Source of the DNA: an uncultured Granulosicoccus sp.
GTDB lineage: Bacteria > Pseudomonadota > Gammaproteobacteria > Granulosicoccales > Granulosicoccaceae
Length of the DNA stretch: 64,000 bases
NCBI GenBank assembly: GCA_947499955.1
Contig: CANMQI010000016.1
Location: forward strand, 1 to 64,000
Reading direction: 5' to 3'
Shown here: positions 1-8,346 of the stretch, piece after piece
Position numbering within the stretch: position 1 is the stretch's first letter
How the letters are laid out: each line of letters begins with the position of its first letter
Position numbers and translations under genes: made by a program
Notes under the pieces: model-generated
What the model was told of the DNA's origin: nothing
What the model saw: the letters and a program-made list of their open reading frames with translations, nothing else
Database searches by the model: none

Positions 1-1
1 T

Positions 2-77
2 GCGGGAATAGCTCAGTTGGTAGAGCGCAACCTTGCCAAGGTTGAGGTCGCCAGTTCGAACCTGGTTTCCCGCTCCA
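2..77 (+). tRNA. tRNA-Gly (GCC)
   Basis: Complete cloverleaf with GCC in the anticodon loop, a GTTCGAA T-loop, a 7-bp acceptor stem and an encoded CCA end. It is the first of three tandem tRNAs (Gly-Cys-Leu), the order known from glyW-cysT-leuZ of gammaproteobacteria. Confidence 0.97.
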
Positions 78-115
78 TATCTGGTCTGGTTTCAGCATGT
101 ATGTTCACAACACTC

Positions 116-189
116 GGCTGAGTGGCAGAGTGGCTATGCACCGGATTGCAAATCCGTTTACCTCGGTTCGACTCCGGGCTCAGCCTCCA
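116..189 (+). tRNA. tRNA-Cys (GCA)
   Basis: Cloverleaf of 74 nt with anticodon GCA (loop ATTGCAAAT), a GTTCGACTC T-loop and encoded CCA. It lies 38 nt after tRNA-Gly and is probably co-transcribed with it. Confidence 0.97.
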
Positions 190-340
190 GATGTTAATAC
201 CCTTGTCCAGCACTGATTGCTCGCTGCCGGCACATCTCAGAGACGCGCCACTCGTTCTCTGATTCCTGTACGATTTGTTCTACCGTCAGGTACTTCGGTC
301 CGCACGTCCAGTGCCACCGGATTCACGAAGCCCCTCAGAT

Positions 341-427
341 GCCCGGGTGGCGAAATTGGTAGACGCAAGAGACTTAAAATCTCTCGACCTTATGGTCGTG
401 CCGGTTCAAGTCCGGCCCCGGGCACCA
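341..427 (+). tRNA. tRNA-Leu (TAA)
   Basis: Class II tRNA of 87 nt with a long variable arm, anticodon TAA (loop CTTAAAATC), the GTTCAAGTC T-loop and encoded CCA. It is the last member of the Gly-Cys-Leu cluster. Confidence 0.97.
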
Positions 428-510
428 TTCATCGCACCAGATTCAGCATATTGACAGAGCAGAGGTTTCCTGTTAATTTTTCGGTCCAACAATAGGGCCG
501 AGACAGGGAT

Positions 511-1185
511 TTGAGTCGTATCACCGCCGTTCAGAGTGTCGTGGATCAACTGCGTGCTGATATCTCTCGACACTACAAGCCGGGGGACTATCTACCGCAG
601 GAGCGATTGATTGCGGAGCAGTTCGACGTCAGTCGGAACACGGTCAGGGAAGCGCTGATCCACCTGGAGGCATTCGGCACCATCGAGAAGACGCGCCGCG
701 GTCCACGCATCTGCCAGCCGGATATCGATTCCGTGTTGCAGATCATGGATCAGTTCTTCGATATCAGCGACGAGACCCTGCAGGATCTGTTGGCGTTTCG
801 TCGGATCATCGATGTCGGTTCACTGCCCGCGGTGATAGAGCGTATTACGGATGCGGATATCCAACGCCTGCAAGCGTATGTCGGGCAGCTTGAAGCGGCT
901 CGAACCACGCGCGAATCGGCGCAGGCGGATCACGAATTTCATAATCATATCGCCATCATTTCCGGGAACAGTGTGGTGATCAATCTCTACCGGGTATTGC
1001 GCAAGACGCTGATCCATTATCTGGAAATCGGCAAAAGCGACCGGGACCATACCGCGGCTGCGGTCGCTGGACACAACAAGATACTGGAGGCATTTCGCCA
1101 GCGCTCTCTGGAGGCCAGTCAGGCGGCATTCATCGAGCATTACGCCTATAGCGAAATGGCTCTGAACAAGGCAAGCGAGCAATGA
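511..1185 (+). CDS. GntR/FadR-family transcriptional regulator
   Basis: A 224-aa regulator. Residues 5-70 are a GntR winged helix with the typical PQERLIAEQFDVSRNTVREAL recognition region. Residues 90-215 are an all-helical FCD effector domain, and its usual metal ligands can be assigned to D140, H144, H188 and H210. The start is a TTG: an in-frame TAG at 493-495 leaves no other start codon. A purine-rich GGGCCGAGA lies upstream. It is followed after 9 nt by the UxaA-like pair, so it probably controls that pair in response to a sugar acid or related carboxylate. The ligand cannot be read from the sequence. Confidence 0.9.
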   Translation: MSRITAVQSVVDQLRADISRHYKPGDYLPQERLIAEQFDVSRNTVREALIHLEAFGTIEKTRRGPRICQPDIDSVLQIMDQFFDISDETLQDLLAFRRIIDVGSLPAVIERITDADIQRLQAYVGQLEAARTTRESAQADHEFHNHIAIISGNSVVINLYRVLRKTLIHYLEIGKSDRDHTAAAVAGHNKILEAFRQRSLEASQAAFIEHYAYSEMALNKASEQ

Positions 1186-1194
1186 GTTATCAAG

Positions 1195-1551
1195 ATGAGC
1201 AATGATCAGCTGCATCCGGTGCAGACACCTGGCGCGGAAACAGGAACCGATAGACGGCTGTTGCTGCTGTCTGACAAGGACAATGTACTGGTGGCCTGTC
1301 GGCAGATAGAGGCGCAGGAGTCGGTGACTATCGAAGGGCAGGCAGTGCTCATGAGCACAACCTTGCTTCTGGGTCACAAGGTAGCTCGCAGAGGGATCGA
1401 GCCGGGTGAAAAAATCATGAAATACGGGGCCCCGATCGGTTCCGCCACGCAGCAGATTACCGCGGGTGAACCTGTGCATGTTCACAACATGAAGAGCGAT
1501 TACACCAGGACTCACACCATCGACAAGTCGGCCGTGAGGGTGGCGCGATGA
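1195..1551 (+). CDS. UxaA-family hydro-lyase, small SAF-domain subunit
   Basis: A 118-aa protein matching the N-terminal SAF domain of altronate/galactarate dehydratases, which also occurs as a separate small subunit in enzymes such as SuyA of (R)-sulfolactate sulfo-lyase. Residues 18-100 carry the SAF fold, including LGHKVARRGIEPGE, a KYG segment and the family end motif EPVHVHNMKS. The first 17 residues look unstructured. It overlaps the large subunit by 4 nt (ATGA), so the two are probably made in fixed ratio. Substrate is unknown: a sugar acid, tartrate-like or sulfonated hydroxy acid are all possible. Confidence 0.85.
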   Translation: MSNDQLHPVQTPGAETGTDRRLLLLSDKDNVLVACRQIEAQESVTIEGQAVLMSTTLLLGHKVARRGIEPGEKIMKYGAPIGSATQQITAGEPVHVHNMKSDYTRTHTIDKSAVRVAR

Positions 1552-2768
1552 GCACATCAAATGAGCTGACAGGTTTTCTGCGAAGCGACGGGCGCAAGGG
1601 TATTCGCAATATCGTCGCTGTTGCCTACCTTGTTGAATGTGCCCATCACGTGGCCCGCGAGATCGTGACTGATTTCCGGGGCAGGGAAGTTCATCTGATC
1701 GGTTTTCCCGGCTGTTTTCCCAATGACTATGCGCAGAACATGATGGAGCGTTTGTGCACGCATCCGAATGTGGGTGCCGTGCTGCTGCTGTCCCTGGGGT
1801 GCGAGAGTTTCAACAAGTATTCTCTGTCCCGCTGCATCGAGGACAGTGGGCGGCCAGTGAAGACCTTGACCATCCAGGCCAATGGCGGCACGCTCTCTAC
1901 CATCCGCGAAGGCAGTGATTGGGTCAGTCAGCAACTGGATGTACTGGCGAAAGCCGAACGGGTGCCCATGGGCATTGATGAGCTGATCATCGGCACCATC
2001 TGTGGGGGTTCGGACGGTACCAGTGGTCTGACCGGGAATCCGGCAGCCGGTCGTGCATTCGATCAACTGGTGCAGGCCGGTGCGGCTTGTATTTTTGAAG
2101 AGACAGGCGAATTGATCGGCTGTGAGGAAATCATGGCCGAGCGTGCGGTAACCCCGGAGCTCGGTGATGAGCTGCGGGCTGCGGTCGCCAAGGCCGCAAG
2201 CTACTACGCGACTCTGGGCTATGGCAGTTTTGCACCGGGTAATGCCGACGGTGGCTTGTCCAGCATCGAGGAGAAGTCGATGGGTGCTTATGCCAAGTCG
2301 GGTTCATCGCGGATTGCCGGAATCATCAAGCCTGGGGATATACCCCCCAGAGGTGGCCTCTACCTGATGGATGTGGTGCCTGACGGAGAGGTGCGGTTCG
2401 GCTTTCCAAACATATCGGACAACGCCGAAATCGTCGAATTGATTGCATCGGGTTGCCATGCCACTTTCTTCGTGACAGGTAGGGGTTCAGTCTCCGGTTC
2501 AGCCATCTCGCCGGTCATCAAGATCTGTGCAAATCCTGACACCTATCGCAAGCTTGCCGAGGACATGGATGTCAACGCCGGGAGCATTCTCGAAGGGGAG
2601 GCAACGCTGGAAGCGGTTGCGGCCGATATCATGCGGGTTCTTGCAGCGACCGTCAGAGGCGAGCAGACAGCGTCAGAGAAGCTGGGGCACCGTGAGTTCA
2701 TCCTGACGTACAAATCGTTCGAGCCCATCGGGCCAGCGTGCCTGCCATCGGTGGTCAGCGCCTGGTGA
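1548..2768 (+). CDS. UxaA-family hydro-lyase, large catalytic subunit
   Basis: A 406-aa protein with the UxaA/GarD C-terminal catalytic domain. It opens with GFLRSDGRKGIRN, the usual G-(Y/F)-x-R-x-DGRxGxRN start of these enzymes, and has conserved cysteines in SLGCESFNKYS, TICGGSDGTSGLTGNPA and the FEETGELIGCEE region. Its family removes water (or sulfite, in SuyB) from an alpha-hydroxy acid. Start overlaps the stop of the SAF subunit. Clustering with a FadR-type regulator suggests an inducible step in use of a hydroxy acid, but there is no transporter next to it to name the substrate. Confidence 0.87.
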   Translation: MSTSNELTGFLRSDGRKGIRNIVAVAYLVECAHHVAREIVTDFRGREVHLIGFPGCFPNDYAQNMMERLCTHPNVGAVLLLSLGCESFNKYSLSRCIEDSGRPVKTLTIQANGGTLSTIREGSDWVSQQLDVLAKAERVPMGIDELIIGTICGGSDGTSGLTGNPAAGRAFDQLVQAGAACIFEETGELIGCEEIMAERAVTPELGDELRAAVAKAASYYATLGYGSFAPGNADGGLSSIEEKSMGAYAKSGSSRIAGIIKPGDIPPRGGLYLMDVVPDGEVRFGFPNISDNAEIVELIASGCHATFFVTGRGSVSGSAISPVIKICANPDTYRKLAEDMDVNAGSILEGEATLEAVAADIMRVLAATVRGEQTASEKLGHREFILTYKSFEPIGPACLPSVVSAW

Positions 2769-3093
2769 GTCGATCGGGATACAAGGTGATATTCAGAGTC
2801 TGCATGCGCCCGTCCGACAGTGTTGCCCCTCCTTGTCGCAACACTGTCGGCAGCCGGATCAGCTCTGCCGGACCCAGGCTCTGAGCCAGAACGTCGCTAT
2901 TGAAACAGACGATTTTTCCTGTTGGCCTGTCGGCCACTGCCGGGGATTGTGGGGGCTTCGGCAGTTTTTATGCCAATGTCAACGATGTCAGCCGACTAGT
3001 GTGATGCGGCTCGGGTGATGGGGGAACGGAAAGGTTCTGTATCAACTTACTCGTTATACTGACACCCATATAAAGGAAATTCGAGTAAAAGAG
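2769..3093. other. Intergenic region, no gene recognised
   Basis: These 325 bases separate the UxaA-like operon from the M35 protease. They hold a strong hairpin (listed separately) and, just before the protease start, AAAGGA and GAGTAAAAGAG purine-rich stretches that can serve as its ribosome binding site. A 60-codon reading frame on the minus strand crosses the hairpin and overlaps the end of the upstream gene; I do not regard it as a gene. Confidence 0.5.
2814..2850 (+). terminator. Hairpin after UxaA-like operon
   Basis: Perfect 12-bp inverted repeat CCGACAGTGTTG / CAACACTGTCGG around a 13-nt loop, 45 nt after the stop codon. There is no T-run after it, so it is either a weak intrinsic terminator or an mRNA 3'-end stabiliser. 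Confidence 0.55.
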
Positions 3094-5613
3094 ATGCGTG
3101 CGTCTTCTATTCGTCGTCGGTTTATCGCCGTTGGCATCGGTCTTTGTGCCTTGAATGCACATGCCGATCCACTTGAGATATCACTGACGGCCGGGCCAAC
3201 TGAAGGCTCTGTGACCGTGAGTCTCAGTAATTCCGGCGTGCAGCCCCTGTCAATACTGAGTTGGGATACACCGTTCGAGCAGATTCTGTCGAGCGATGTG
3301 TTTCGTATCGAACGTGTTACAAAGCAATGGCCGTTGAAGGAGTCTGCACCGTATATCGGTCGTGAGGTCAAACGTCGAACTCCGCAGGCCGAGCACTACC
3401 TGACAATGCAGCCGGGTGAGAGCCTCAGCAAGGTGGTTCAGCTGAATGATTATTATCGGATAGACAAATCGGATACGCGCCAGATTCGCTTTGCCGGGGA
3501 CATCCGGTATCTGGAAAACACCTTGGCGGGCTCAGGCAATCTCACTCGGAAGCTCAATTCTCCCGAGGAGTTGCTGGTCAGCGAAATGCAGTCCAACAGT
3601 CTTTCCCTTGACGTACATCCATCGATCGAGCGGCGCATCCTGACACCCGCCTATAACAACTGTTCGGTGCAGGAGCAGAGCGATATTCTGGCCGCTACCG
3701 AGGTTGCTGAACAACTGACGACAACGGCGGTGCAGGATCTGAACGGATTGGCAGTCGACGAGCGGTCCGGGTCGCCACGTTACTCCACCTGGTTCGGTAG
3801 TTATACCGAAGCAAGATTCGATCGCGTGGTGTCCAACTTCGAATCGTTGGAAACAGCGCTGCAGAATGAGACGATGCGATTCGACTGTGGTTGTGATGAG
3901 TCGGGGACCTATGCCTATGTCTATCCGAGCAGGCCCTACGATATCTTCCTCTGCCCGGAATTCCGTCGGGCCAATGTTGATGGAACGGATTCACGAGCCG
4001 GCACGATCATTCACGAGCTGTCGCATTTCACGGTCCTGGCTGATACCGATGACCACGTCTATTCTCAACGAGGGGCGCAGAGTCTGGCCAACTCGGATCC
4101 CGACAAGGCGATCGGCAATGCTGATAACCATGAATATTTCGCGGAAAATACGCCATTTCTGGAGATACTGGGCGCGAGCGATTCACCGGAAGATCTGCAA
4201 CCAACTGTGCTGGAACTGGATGTCACGGTTACCGGTCAATTGGCAATCGATGAACGGGCTATCTATCAGGTGGATGGTGCCAGTCTCGTCAAGCTGACAT
4301 CGACAACTGGCGATGCCGATCTGTTCGTCTACACCGATGCAGCCCTGACGGCAGAGAGTTGCCGTTCACTGAATGTTTCCAGTGAGGACACCTGTGAGAT
4401 CTTCGAGGAAGACACGATCTACATAGAAATCAGCGCCTACAGTGCGTCGGACTACGAGCTTGTGGCATTGAGTGAGGAAGATGCACCTGCTGATGAGGTG
4501 GTCGCTGTGCTGGCTCTGGACACGCCCGTTATCGCGACACTGACGCAGGGAGAACGCCTGGTCTATGAGGTAAGCGGTGCCAACATGGTCGAGCTGGAAT
4601 CGTTGAGCGGGGATGCCGATCTGTTCATCTTCGATTCCCTGGATTTTGACAATGCCACTCTGGTGTGTGCAGCAGATAGTCTGTCAGCGGATTCAACCAT
4701 CGACAGATGCAACATACCCTCTACCTCAGAGACGTATTTCATACTGGTCTCCGCGTACACCGACACGCAGTTCAGTGTCGTGGCGTCCATGGAAGAGGTG
4801 GTTACGGAGCCAACAGGTGTACGCACGGACATGGGGCGTCTGTCTGCCGGGGAGTCACGCAGTAGCTCACTAGCACAGGGTGACACGCACGTTTATGTTC
4901 TCGGCGGAGCAGAATCTGTACAGGTGACCTCGGATAGCGGCGACGTGGATCTTGCAATATACGATTCCAGCGATTTCGAGAGTGCGGAGCAGATCTGTCT
5001 CTCGGAATCGTTCAGCGCTGATTCGTTGGTCGATGGTTGCGATGTGCCGAGCGAGGCTGATTATCACGTTGCCGTTCTGGGTCACGACGATTCGTCCTAC
5101 ACCATCAGCAGTGTCGCGGTCGCGACGGTGCCGGATGACGATCCTGTGCCCGAGGAGCCAGCCGAGCCAGAAACGCCTGTCACCCCTGAGGAGCCTGTCG
5201 AACCGGAAACGCCTGTTACCCCGGAGGAGCCGGTCGAGCCGGAAACGCCTGTCACCCCTGAGGAGCCGGTCGAACCGGAAACGCCTGTCACCCCTGAGGA
5301 ACCGGTCGAGCCAGAAACGCCTGTTACCCCTGAGGAGCCGGTCGAACCGGAAACGCCTGTCACCCCTGAGGAACCGGTCGAGCCGGAAACGCCTTCAGTT
5401 CCCGTGCAGCCGACCGATCCGGAAACGCCGGTAACGCCTGAAGAGCCCGCTACACCGGACACGGACACCCCGGTTGTCGTCGATGATGATCCTGAGACGC
5501 CGAATACCACGGGTGGGTCTTCATCCTCCAGCGGTATTGGCTCCATGAGCCTCTGGGGCTTTGCCTTGCTGCTGCTGAGCGCGGCAGGTCGACGACGACG
5601 GATCAGGAGCTGA
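3094..5613 (+). CDS. Secreted M35 (aspzincin) metalloprotease with PPC domains and GlyGly-CTERM-like tail
   Basis: An 839-aa secreted zinc protease. Signal peptide at residues 1-24. Residues 26-140 match the propeptide of deuterolysin-type proteases (SWDTPFEQ, PYIGREVKRRTPQAEHYLTM). The catalytic domain at 180-360 has HELSH at 307-311 and a T-x-D-x-x-Y motif at 318-323 giving the third ligand D320, the aspzincin (M35) pattern, plus NADNHEYFAEN. Three PPC-like beta domains follow at about 365-460, 475-570 and 590-680. Then come a Pro/Glu/Thr linker of 12-residue repeats (686-769) and a C-terminus with GGSSSSSG, a hydrophobic helix and an RRRR end, as in rhombosortase (GlyGly-CTERM) substrates. 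No rhombosortase gene is in the window. The next gene encodes a protein resembling its propeptide. Confidence 0.88.
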   Translation: MRASSIRRRFIAVGIGLCALNAHADPLEISLTAGPTEGSVTVSLSNSGVQPLSILSWDTPFEQILSSDVFRIERVTKQWPLKESAPYIGREVKRRTPQAEHYLTMQPGESLSKVVQLNDYYRIDKSDTRQIRFAGDIRYLENTLAGSGNLTRKLNSPEELLVSEMQSNSLSLDVHPSIERRILTPAYNNCSVQEQSDILAATEVAEQLTTTAVQDLNGLAVDERSGSPRYSTWFGSYTEARFDRVVSNFESLETALQNETMRFDCGCDESGTYAYVYPSRPYDIFLCPEFRRANVDGTDSRAGTIIHELSHFTVLADTDDHVYSQRGAQSLANSDPDKAIGNADNHEYFAENTPFLEILGASDSPEDLQPTVLELDVTVTGQLAIDERAIYQVDGASLVKLTSTTGDADLFVYTDAALTAESCRSLNVSSEDTCEIFEEDTIYIEISAYSASDYELVALSEEDAPADEVVAVLALDTPVIATLTQGERLVYEVSGANMVELESLSGDADLFIFDSLDFDNATLVCAADSLSADSTIDRCNIPSTSETYFILVSAYTDTQFSVVASMEEVVTEPTGVRTDMGRLSAGESRSSSLAQGDTHVYVLGGAESVQVTSDSGDVDLAIYDSSDFESAEQICLSESFSADSLVDGCDVPSEADYHVAVLGHDDSSYTISSVAVATVPDDDPVPEEPAEPETPVTPEEPVEPETPVTPEEPVEPETPVTPEEPVEPETPVTPEEPVEPETPVTPEEPVEPETPVTPEEPVEPETPSVPVQPTDPETPVTPEEPATPDTDTPVVVDDDPETPNTTGGSSSSSGIGSMSLWGFALLLLSAAGRRRRIRS
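5149..5400 (+). repeat. 36-bp coding minisatellite (PEEPVEPETPVT repeats)
   Basis: Seven in-frame units of 36 bp encode PEEP(A/V)EPETPVT, the last ending PETPSV; degenerate copies continue to about 5460. Units differ mostly at third codon positions. They form a rigid acidic/proline linker between the PPC domains and the C-terminal sorting signal. The number of units could vary between strains without changing frame. Confidence 0.9.
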
Positions 5614-5617
5614 GGCG

Positions 5618-6172
5618 ATGCGCGGCCTGCTGCCAGTGATTCCAGTCCTCCTGCTGACATTGCTGGCTGGAGCTGCCTGCTCTGCCGGCGAATGGGCCGG
5701 TGAAGAAGCACCTGAAAAAAAAGTCATGCATGAACAGGCCAGATTACAACCCCTGCAGGCGGGAATCGCGCTTGTCACGGAGGACACACGCTCTGCTGCG
5801 GACGAGCGGCCACAAGTGGTCTTTCATGTGAGCAACAGCGGTGAGCAGCCTGTGAGAATGCTGACGTGGAATACACCGCTTGAAAAGGAGTTGTCAGCAG
5901 ATGTGTTCGAAGTCGTACGCGATGGCAAACCGGTGGAGTATCTGGGGCGGATGGTGAAACGTGGTGAACCTCAGGAACGTGATTTCGTGGAAGTGCCTGC
6001 CGGTGGTCGTGTCGAGGCCATCATCGATATCGCACGTTATTACGACATCTCCGAACCGGGCGCATATACGCTTTCCTACAAGTCCTACCGGATAGGAGAT
6101 GTGATGCAGCTGAACCAGGAAACACCGGTGACCATGGATACCGATTTGCTGAGGTTCAGTGTTACCGAGTAA
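5618..6172 (+). CDS. Lipoprotein resembling a stand-alone M35 propeptide; possible protease inhibitor
   Basis: A 184-aa lipoprotein with a signal peptide and lipobox LAGAAC (lipidated Cys21). Residues 68-160 match the propeptide region of the upstream protease: VSNSGEQPVRMLTWNTPLE, SADVFEVVRDGKPVEYLGRMVKRGEP and IDIARYYDISEPGAYTL align with VSLSNSGVQPLSILSWDTPFE, SSDVFRIERV with YIGREVKRRTP, and VQLNDYYRIDKSDTRQI. It has no HExxH and no catalytic domain. It starts 4 nt after the protease stop, so the two are probably co-expressed. Inference: a membrane-anchored inhibitor or chaperone of the protease, using the same contacts as the propeptide. A degenerate remnant of a duplicated protease is the alternative, but the added lipobox argues for a working protein. 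Confidence 0.8.
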   Translation: MRGLLPVIPVLLLTLLAGAACSAGEWAGEEAPEKKVMHEQARLQPLQAGIALVTEDTRSAADERPQVVFHVSNSGEQPVRMLTWNTPLEKELSADVFEVVRDGKPVEYLGRMVKRGEPQERDFVEVPAGGRVEAIIDIARYYDISEPGAYTLSYKSYRIGDVMQLNQETPVTMDTDLLRFSVTE

Positions 6173-6306
6173 GTGATTCACGACCTTGTTCCTGCGCCAA
6201 TTCAGGGTTGGTTCGTGCCCATCGCGGTGTCTGGGTGATGCGATTGGCGGCGCCCGTCGAGAAATTTCGTGTTAGTGTGCGATCAGGGCCTATGCTTTAG
6301 ACGAGT

Positions 6307-6420
6307 ATGGACGATCGGTATGCCTTGAAGCTCATGGAAATGAACGAGTGTGCTGACAGCCATGAAACACTTGTATTGCCTGACGGCCGTGAGGCCCGTA
6401 TCTGGCTGAGCAAACCGTGA
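6307..6420 (+). CDS. Small protein or leader ORF of 37 aa, coupled to the histidine kinase
   Basis: ATG at 6307 opens a 37-codon frame ending in TGA at 6418-6420; an in-frame TAG at 6298 bounds it upstream. Its stop overlaps the ATG of the kinase gene (TGATG), the arrangement used for translational coupling. The product is soluble and ends LVLPDGREARIWLSKP, which reads like real protein. Only a weak GACGAG precedes the start. No family recognised; it may be a small partner or just a translated leader. Confidence 0.4.
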   Translation: MDDRYALKLMEMNECADSHETLVLPDGREARIWLSKP

Positions 6421-8294
6421 TGAGTTCACCGCGTCACCTGCTTGAAGCCTTCCAGCGCTACCGTACAGCGCCATTGTCAGCGATCGAATATTCACTGATT
6501 CAGGATATCCTGAAAAACAGCCGATGGTACGCGCTGTGGCTGACTCTGCTTTTCAGCCTTGCCATCCATACATTGTGGGGCCATGTCCCGACTGCCTGGT
6601 TACTGGTTTTTCTGGCGCTGTTCATCGTTGAAGTGCTCATCAAGATGCAGACGAGCCGCTACTTCGAGCGCTTGCCTCGCGACCAGCAACAGCAAGCGCA
6701 CTGGCGACTGATCTTTGATGCCGGTTCCACGTATTCCGGGCTCGCTTACGGTCTGGTCAGCCTGGTCCTGTTTCATCCCATGCCGGAGGAGAATCGTCTG
6801 TTGATGATCGGGGTGTTCTGCGCGTTGATCATCAATCTGTCGGCAGTGACTGCCTTGTTCACACCTATCTCGCGCACCATGCTGCCTTGTCTGGTCACGC
6901 CGGTTACCATTGCCTTGTTGCTCAGTGGCCAGCCATTGCTGGTTTTGCTTGCGCTGTTGGTTATCGCCTCTGTCAGCTGTACGGTATTTCTGGGTCGTTT
7001 GTCACAGCGACGCTACCGGGACCTGGCTCGCTTGAATCAGGATAACAAGGCTCTGGTGGACAGCCTGTCAGAGCAACAGAAGATTGCAACTGCACAACAG
7101 GCTCGAGCCGAGAAGGCTGTCATCGACAAGAGTCGGTTTCTGGCCACGGCCAGTCATGATCTGCGCCAGCCATTGCATGCACTGGGGCTGTTTCATCATG
7201 CACTGCGTTTGAGAAGCGAAGATGCGTCCAACAGGCTATTGTTCGAATCCATCGACAAATCCACCAATGCCTTGAATGCCATGTTCGACAGTCTGCTGGA
7301 CGTGTCCAGACTGGATGCCAATGTGGTAGAGCCGGAAATTGAAACGGTTGAGCTGGCGCTTCTCTGTAGCGTGCTGGAACAGGAATTTTCGCCCATCGCT
7401 CGGGAGAAGGGCCTGTATTTCTGCTGCCTGCCTTTGCAGGCCAGATTACGTACTGATGGTACCTTGCTGGCGCGTATACTGCGCAACCTGATCAGCAATG
7501 CCATCAAGTTCACGGACGAGGGAGGTGTCACGATCAAGGCGGAAAGATCGTCATCGGAACTGCGAATAATGGTCAGTGACACCGGGCCGGGAATACCCGA
7601 GGAGGAGCGTCAGAACGTCTTCTCTGAATTCTACCAGCTTGAAGGCGAAGAGCAATTCGGTACCGTGGGGGTCGGACTGGGCTTGTCGATTGTGCGGCGC
7701 TTGAGCGAGCTGCTGGATATCAACGTGCGTCTGGATGCGAGTGAATCGAATGGTACATTGGTGACACTGAGCATGGTTTGTCTGAATCCGCCTGACGCCG
7801 TCTCGCCAGTTGATGCTGCGTTGAAGTCTGTGTCACCGCGTGATACCAGCGATGAAATGCTGCTGGCAACGGGAGGCAATCATCGACTGGATGAATCACA
7901 ATCAATGCAAGGGCGGTGCATTCTGTTCATCGATGATGATCCGGAAACCTGCCAGGCCATGGGCGACACTCTGGCTGAGTGGGGCTGCCATGCCATTTGC
8001 GAACTGGATGTGCAAAGTGCTCTGCGACAGCTTGACACGCAGGCTCTCACACCCGATTTTCTGATCTGCGATTTCCAGCTGGCCAACGGCGAGAGCGGTC
8101 TGGAGGTTATCGAGATCGTACGTGCAAAACTGGCTATCGATCTGCCGGCCATACTGGTCAGTGGAGCATGCGGGGTCGAGCAGACCACACTGATTCAGGA
8201 CTCGGGTTTCGAGTGCCTGCAGAAGCCGGTGGCGGCGGAAAGACTCAGACAGGTGATCGAGTCAAGAACGGGGGAGCCTGTGTGTCATCGTTGA
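6420..8294 (+). CDS. Hybrid sensor histidine kinase with C-terminal receiver
   Basis: A 624-aa membrane kinase. An N-terminal region of six or so membrane helices (about 35-195) is followed by a short coiled coil, then HisKA with SHDLRQPLHALGLF (phospho-acceptor about H246). The HATPase domain has the N box ILRNLISNAIKF (N356/N360), G1 DTGPG and G2 GVGLGLS. A receiver domain at 498-620 has an acidic DDD cluster, phospho-acceptor about D551 in ICDFQL, and the conserved Lys in QKPV. No cognate output regulator lies nearby, so it probably signals to an unlinked one. ATG at 6420 chosen; GTG at 6417 is also in frame. Confidence 0.9.
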   Translation: MSSPRHLLEAFQRYRTAPLSAIEYSLIQDILKNSRWYALWLTLLFSLAIHTLWGHVPTAWLLVFLALFIVEVLIKMQTSRYFERLPRDQQQQAHWRLIFDAGSTYSGLAYGLVSLVLFHPMPEENRLLMIGVFCALIINLSAVTALFTPISRTMLPCLVTPVTIALLLSGQPLLVLLALLVIASVSCTVFLGRLSQRRYRDLARLNQDNKALVDSLSEQQKIATAQQARAEKAVIDKSRFLATASHDLRQPLHALGLFHHALRLRSEDASNRLLFESIDKSTNALNAMFDSLLDVSRLDANVVEPEIETVELALLCSVLEQEFSPIAREKGLYFCCLPLQARLRTDGTLLARILRNLISNAIKFTDEGGVTIKAERSSSELRIMVSDTGPGIPEEERQNVFSEFYQLEGEEQFGTVGVGLGLSIVRRLSELLDINVRLDASESNGTLVTLSMVCLNPPDAVSPVDAALKSVSPRDTSDEMLLATGGNHRLDESQSMQGRCILFIDDDPETCQAMGDTLAEWGCHAICELDVQSALRQLDTQALTPDFLICDFQLANGESGLEVIEIVRAKLAIDLPAILVSGACGVEQTTLIQDSGFECLQKPVAAERLRQVIESRTGEPVCHR

Positions 8295-8346
8295 TTCATC
8301 TGCAGAGCTGATGATCAGGGAACCGTATTCCTGAGCAGAGCAAGTC

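Noticed and set aside
13..213. Minus-strand frame across tRNA-Gly and tRNA-Cys
   Set aside because: Translation antisense to tRNAs, with the ETRFELATSTLA-like sequence often mis-annotated from tRNA complements.
217..495. Plus-strand frame across tRNA-Leu
   Set aside because: The GGEIGRRKRLKISRPYGRAGSSPAPG part is simply the tRNA-Leu sequence read as protein.
2755..2937. 60-codon minus-strand frame after the UxaA-like operon
   Set aside because: It crosses a perfect 12-bp hairpin, overlaps the upstream gene's end, and matches no family I know.
5097..5711. Minus-strand Gly/Ser/Thr/Val-rich frame opposite the protease linker
   Set aside because: It is the antisense of the PEEPVEPETPVT minisatellite.
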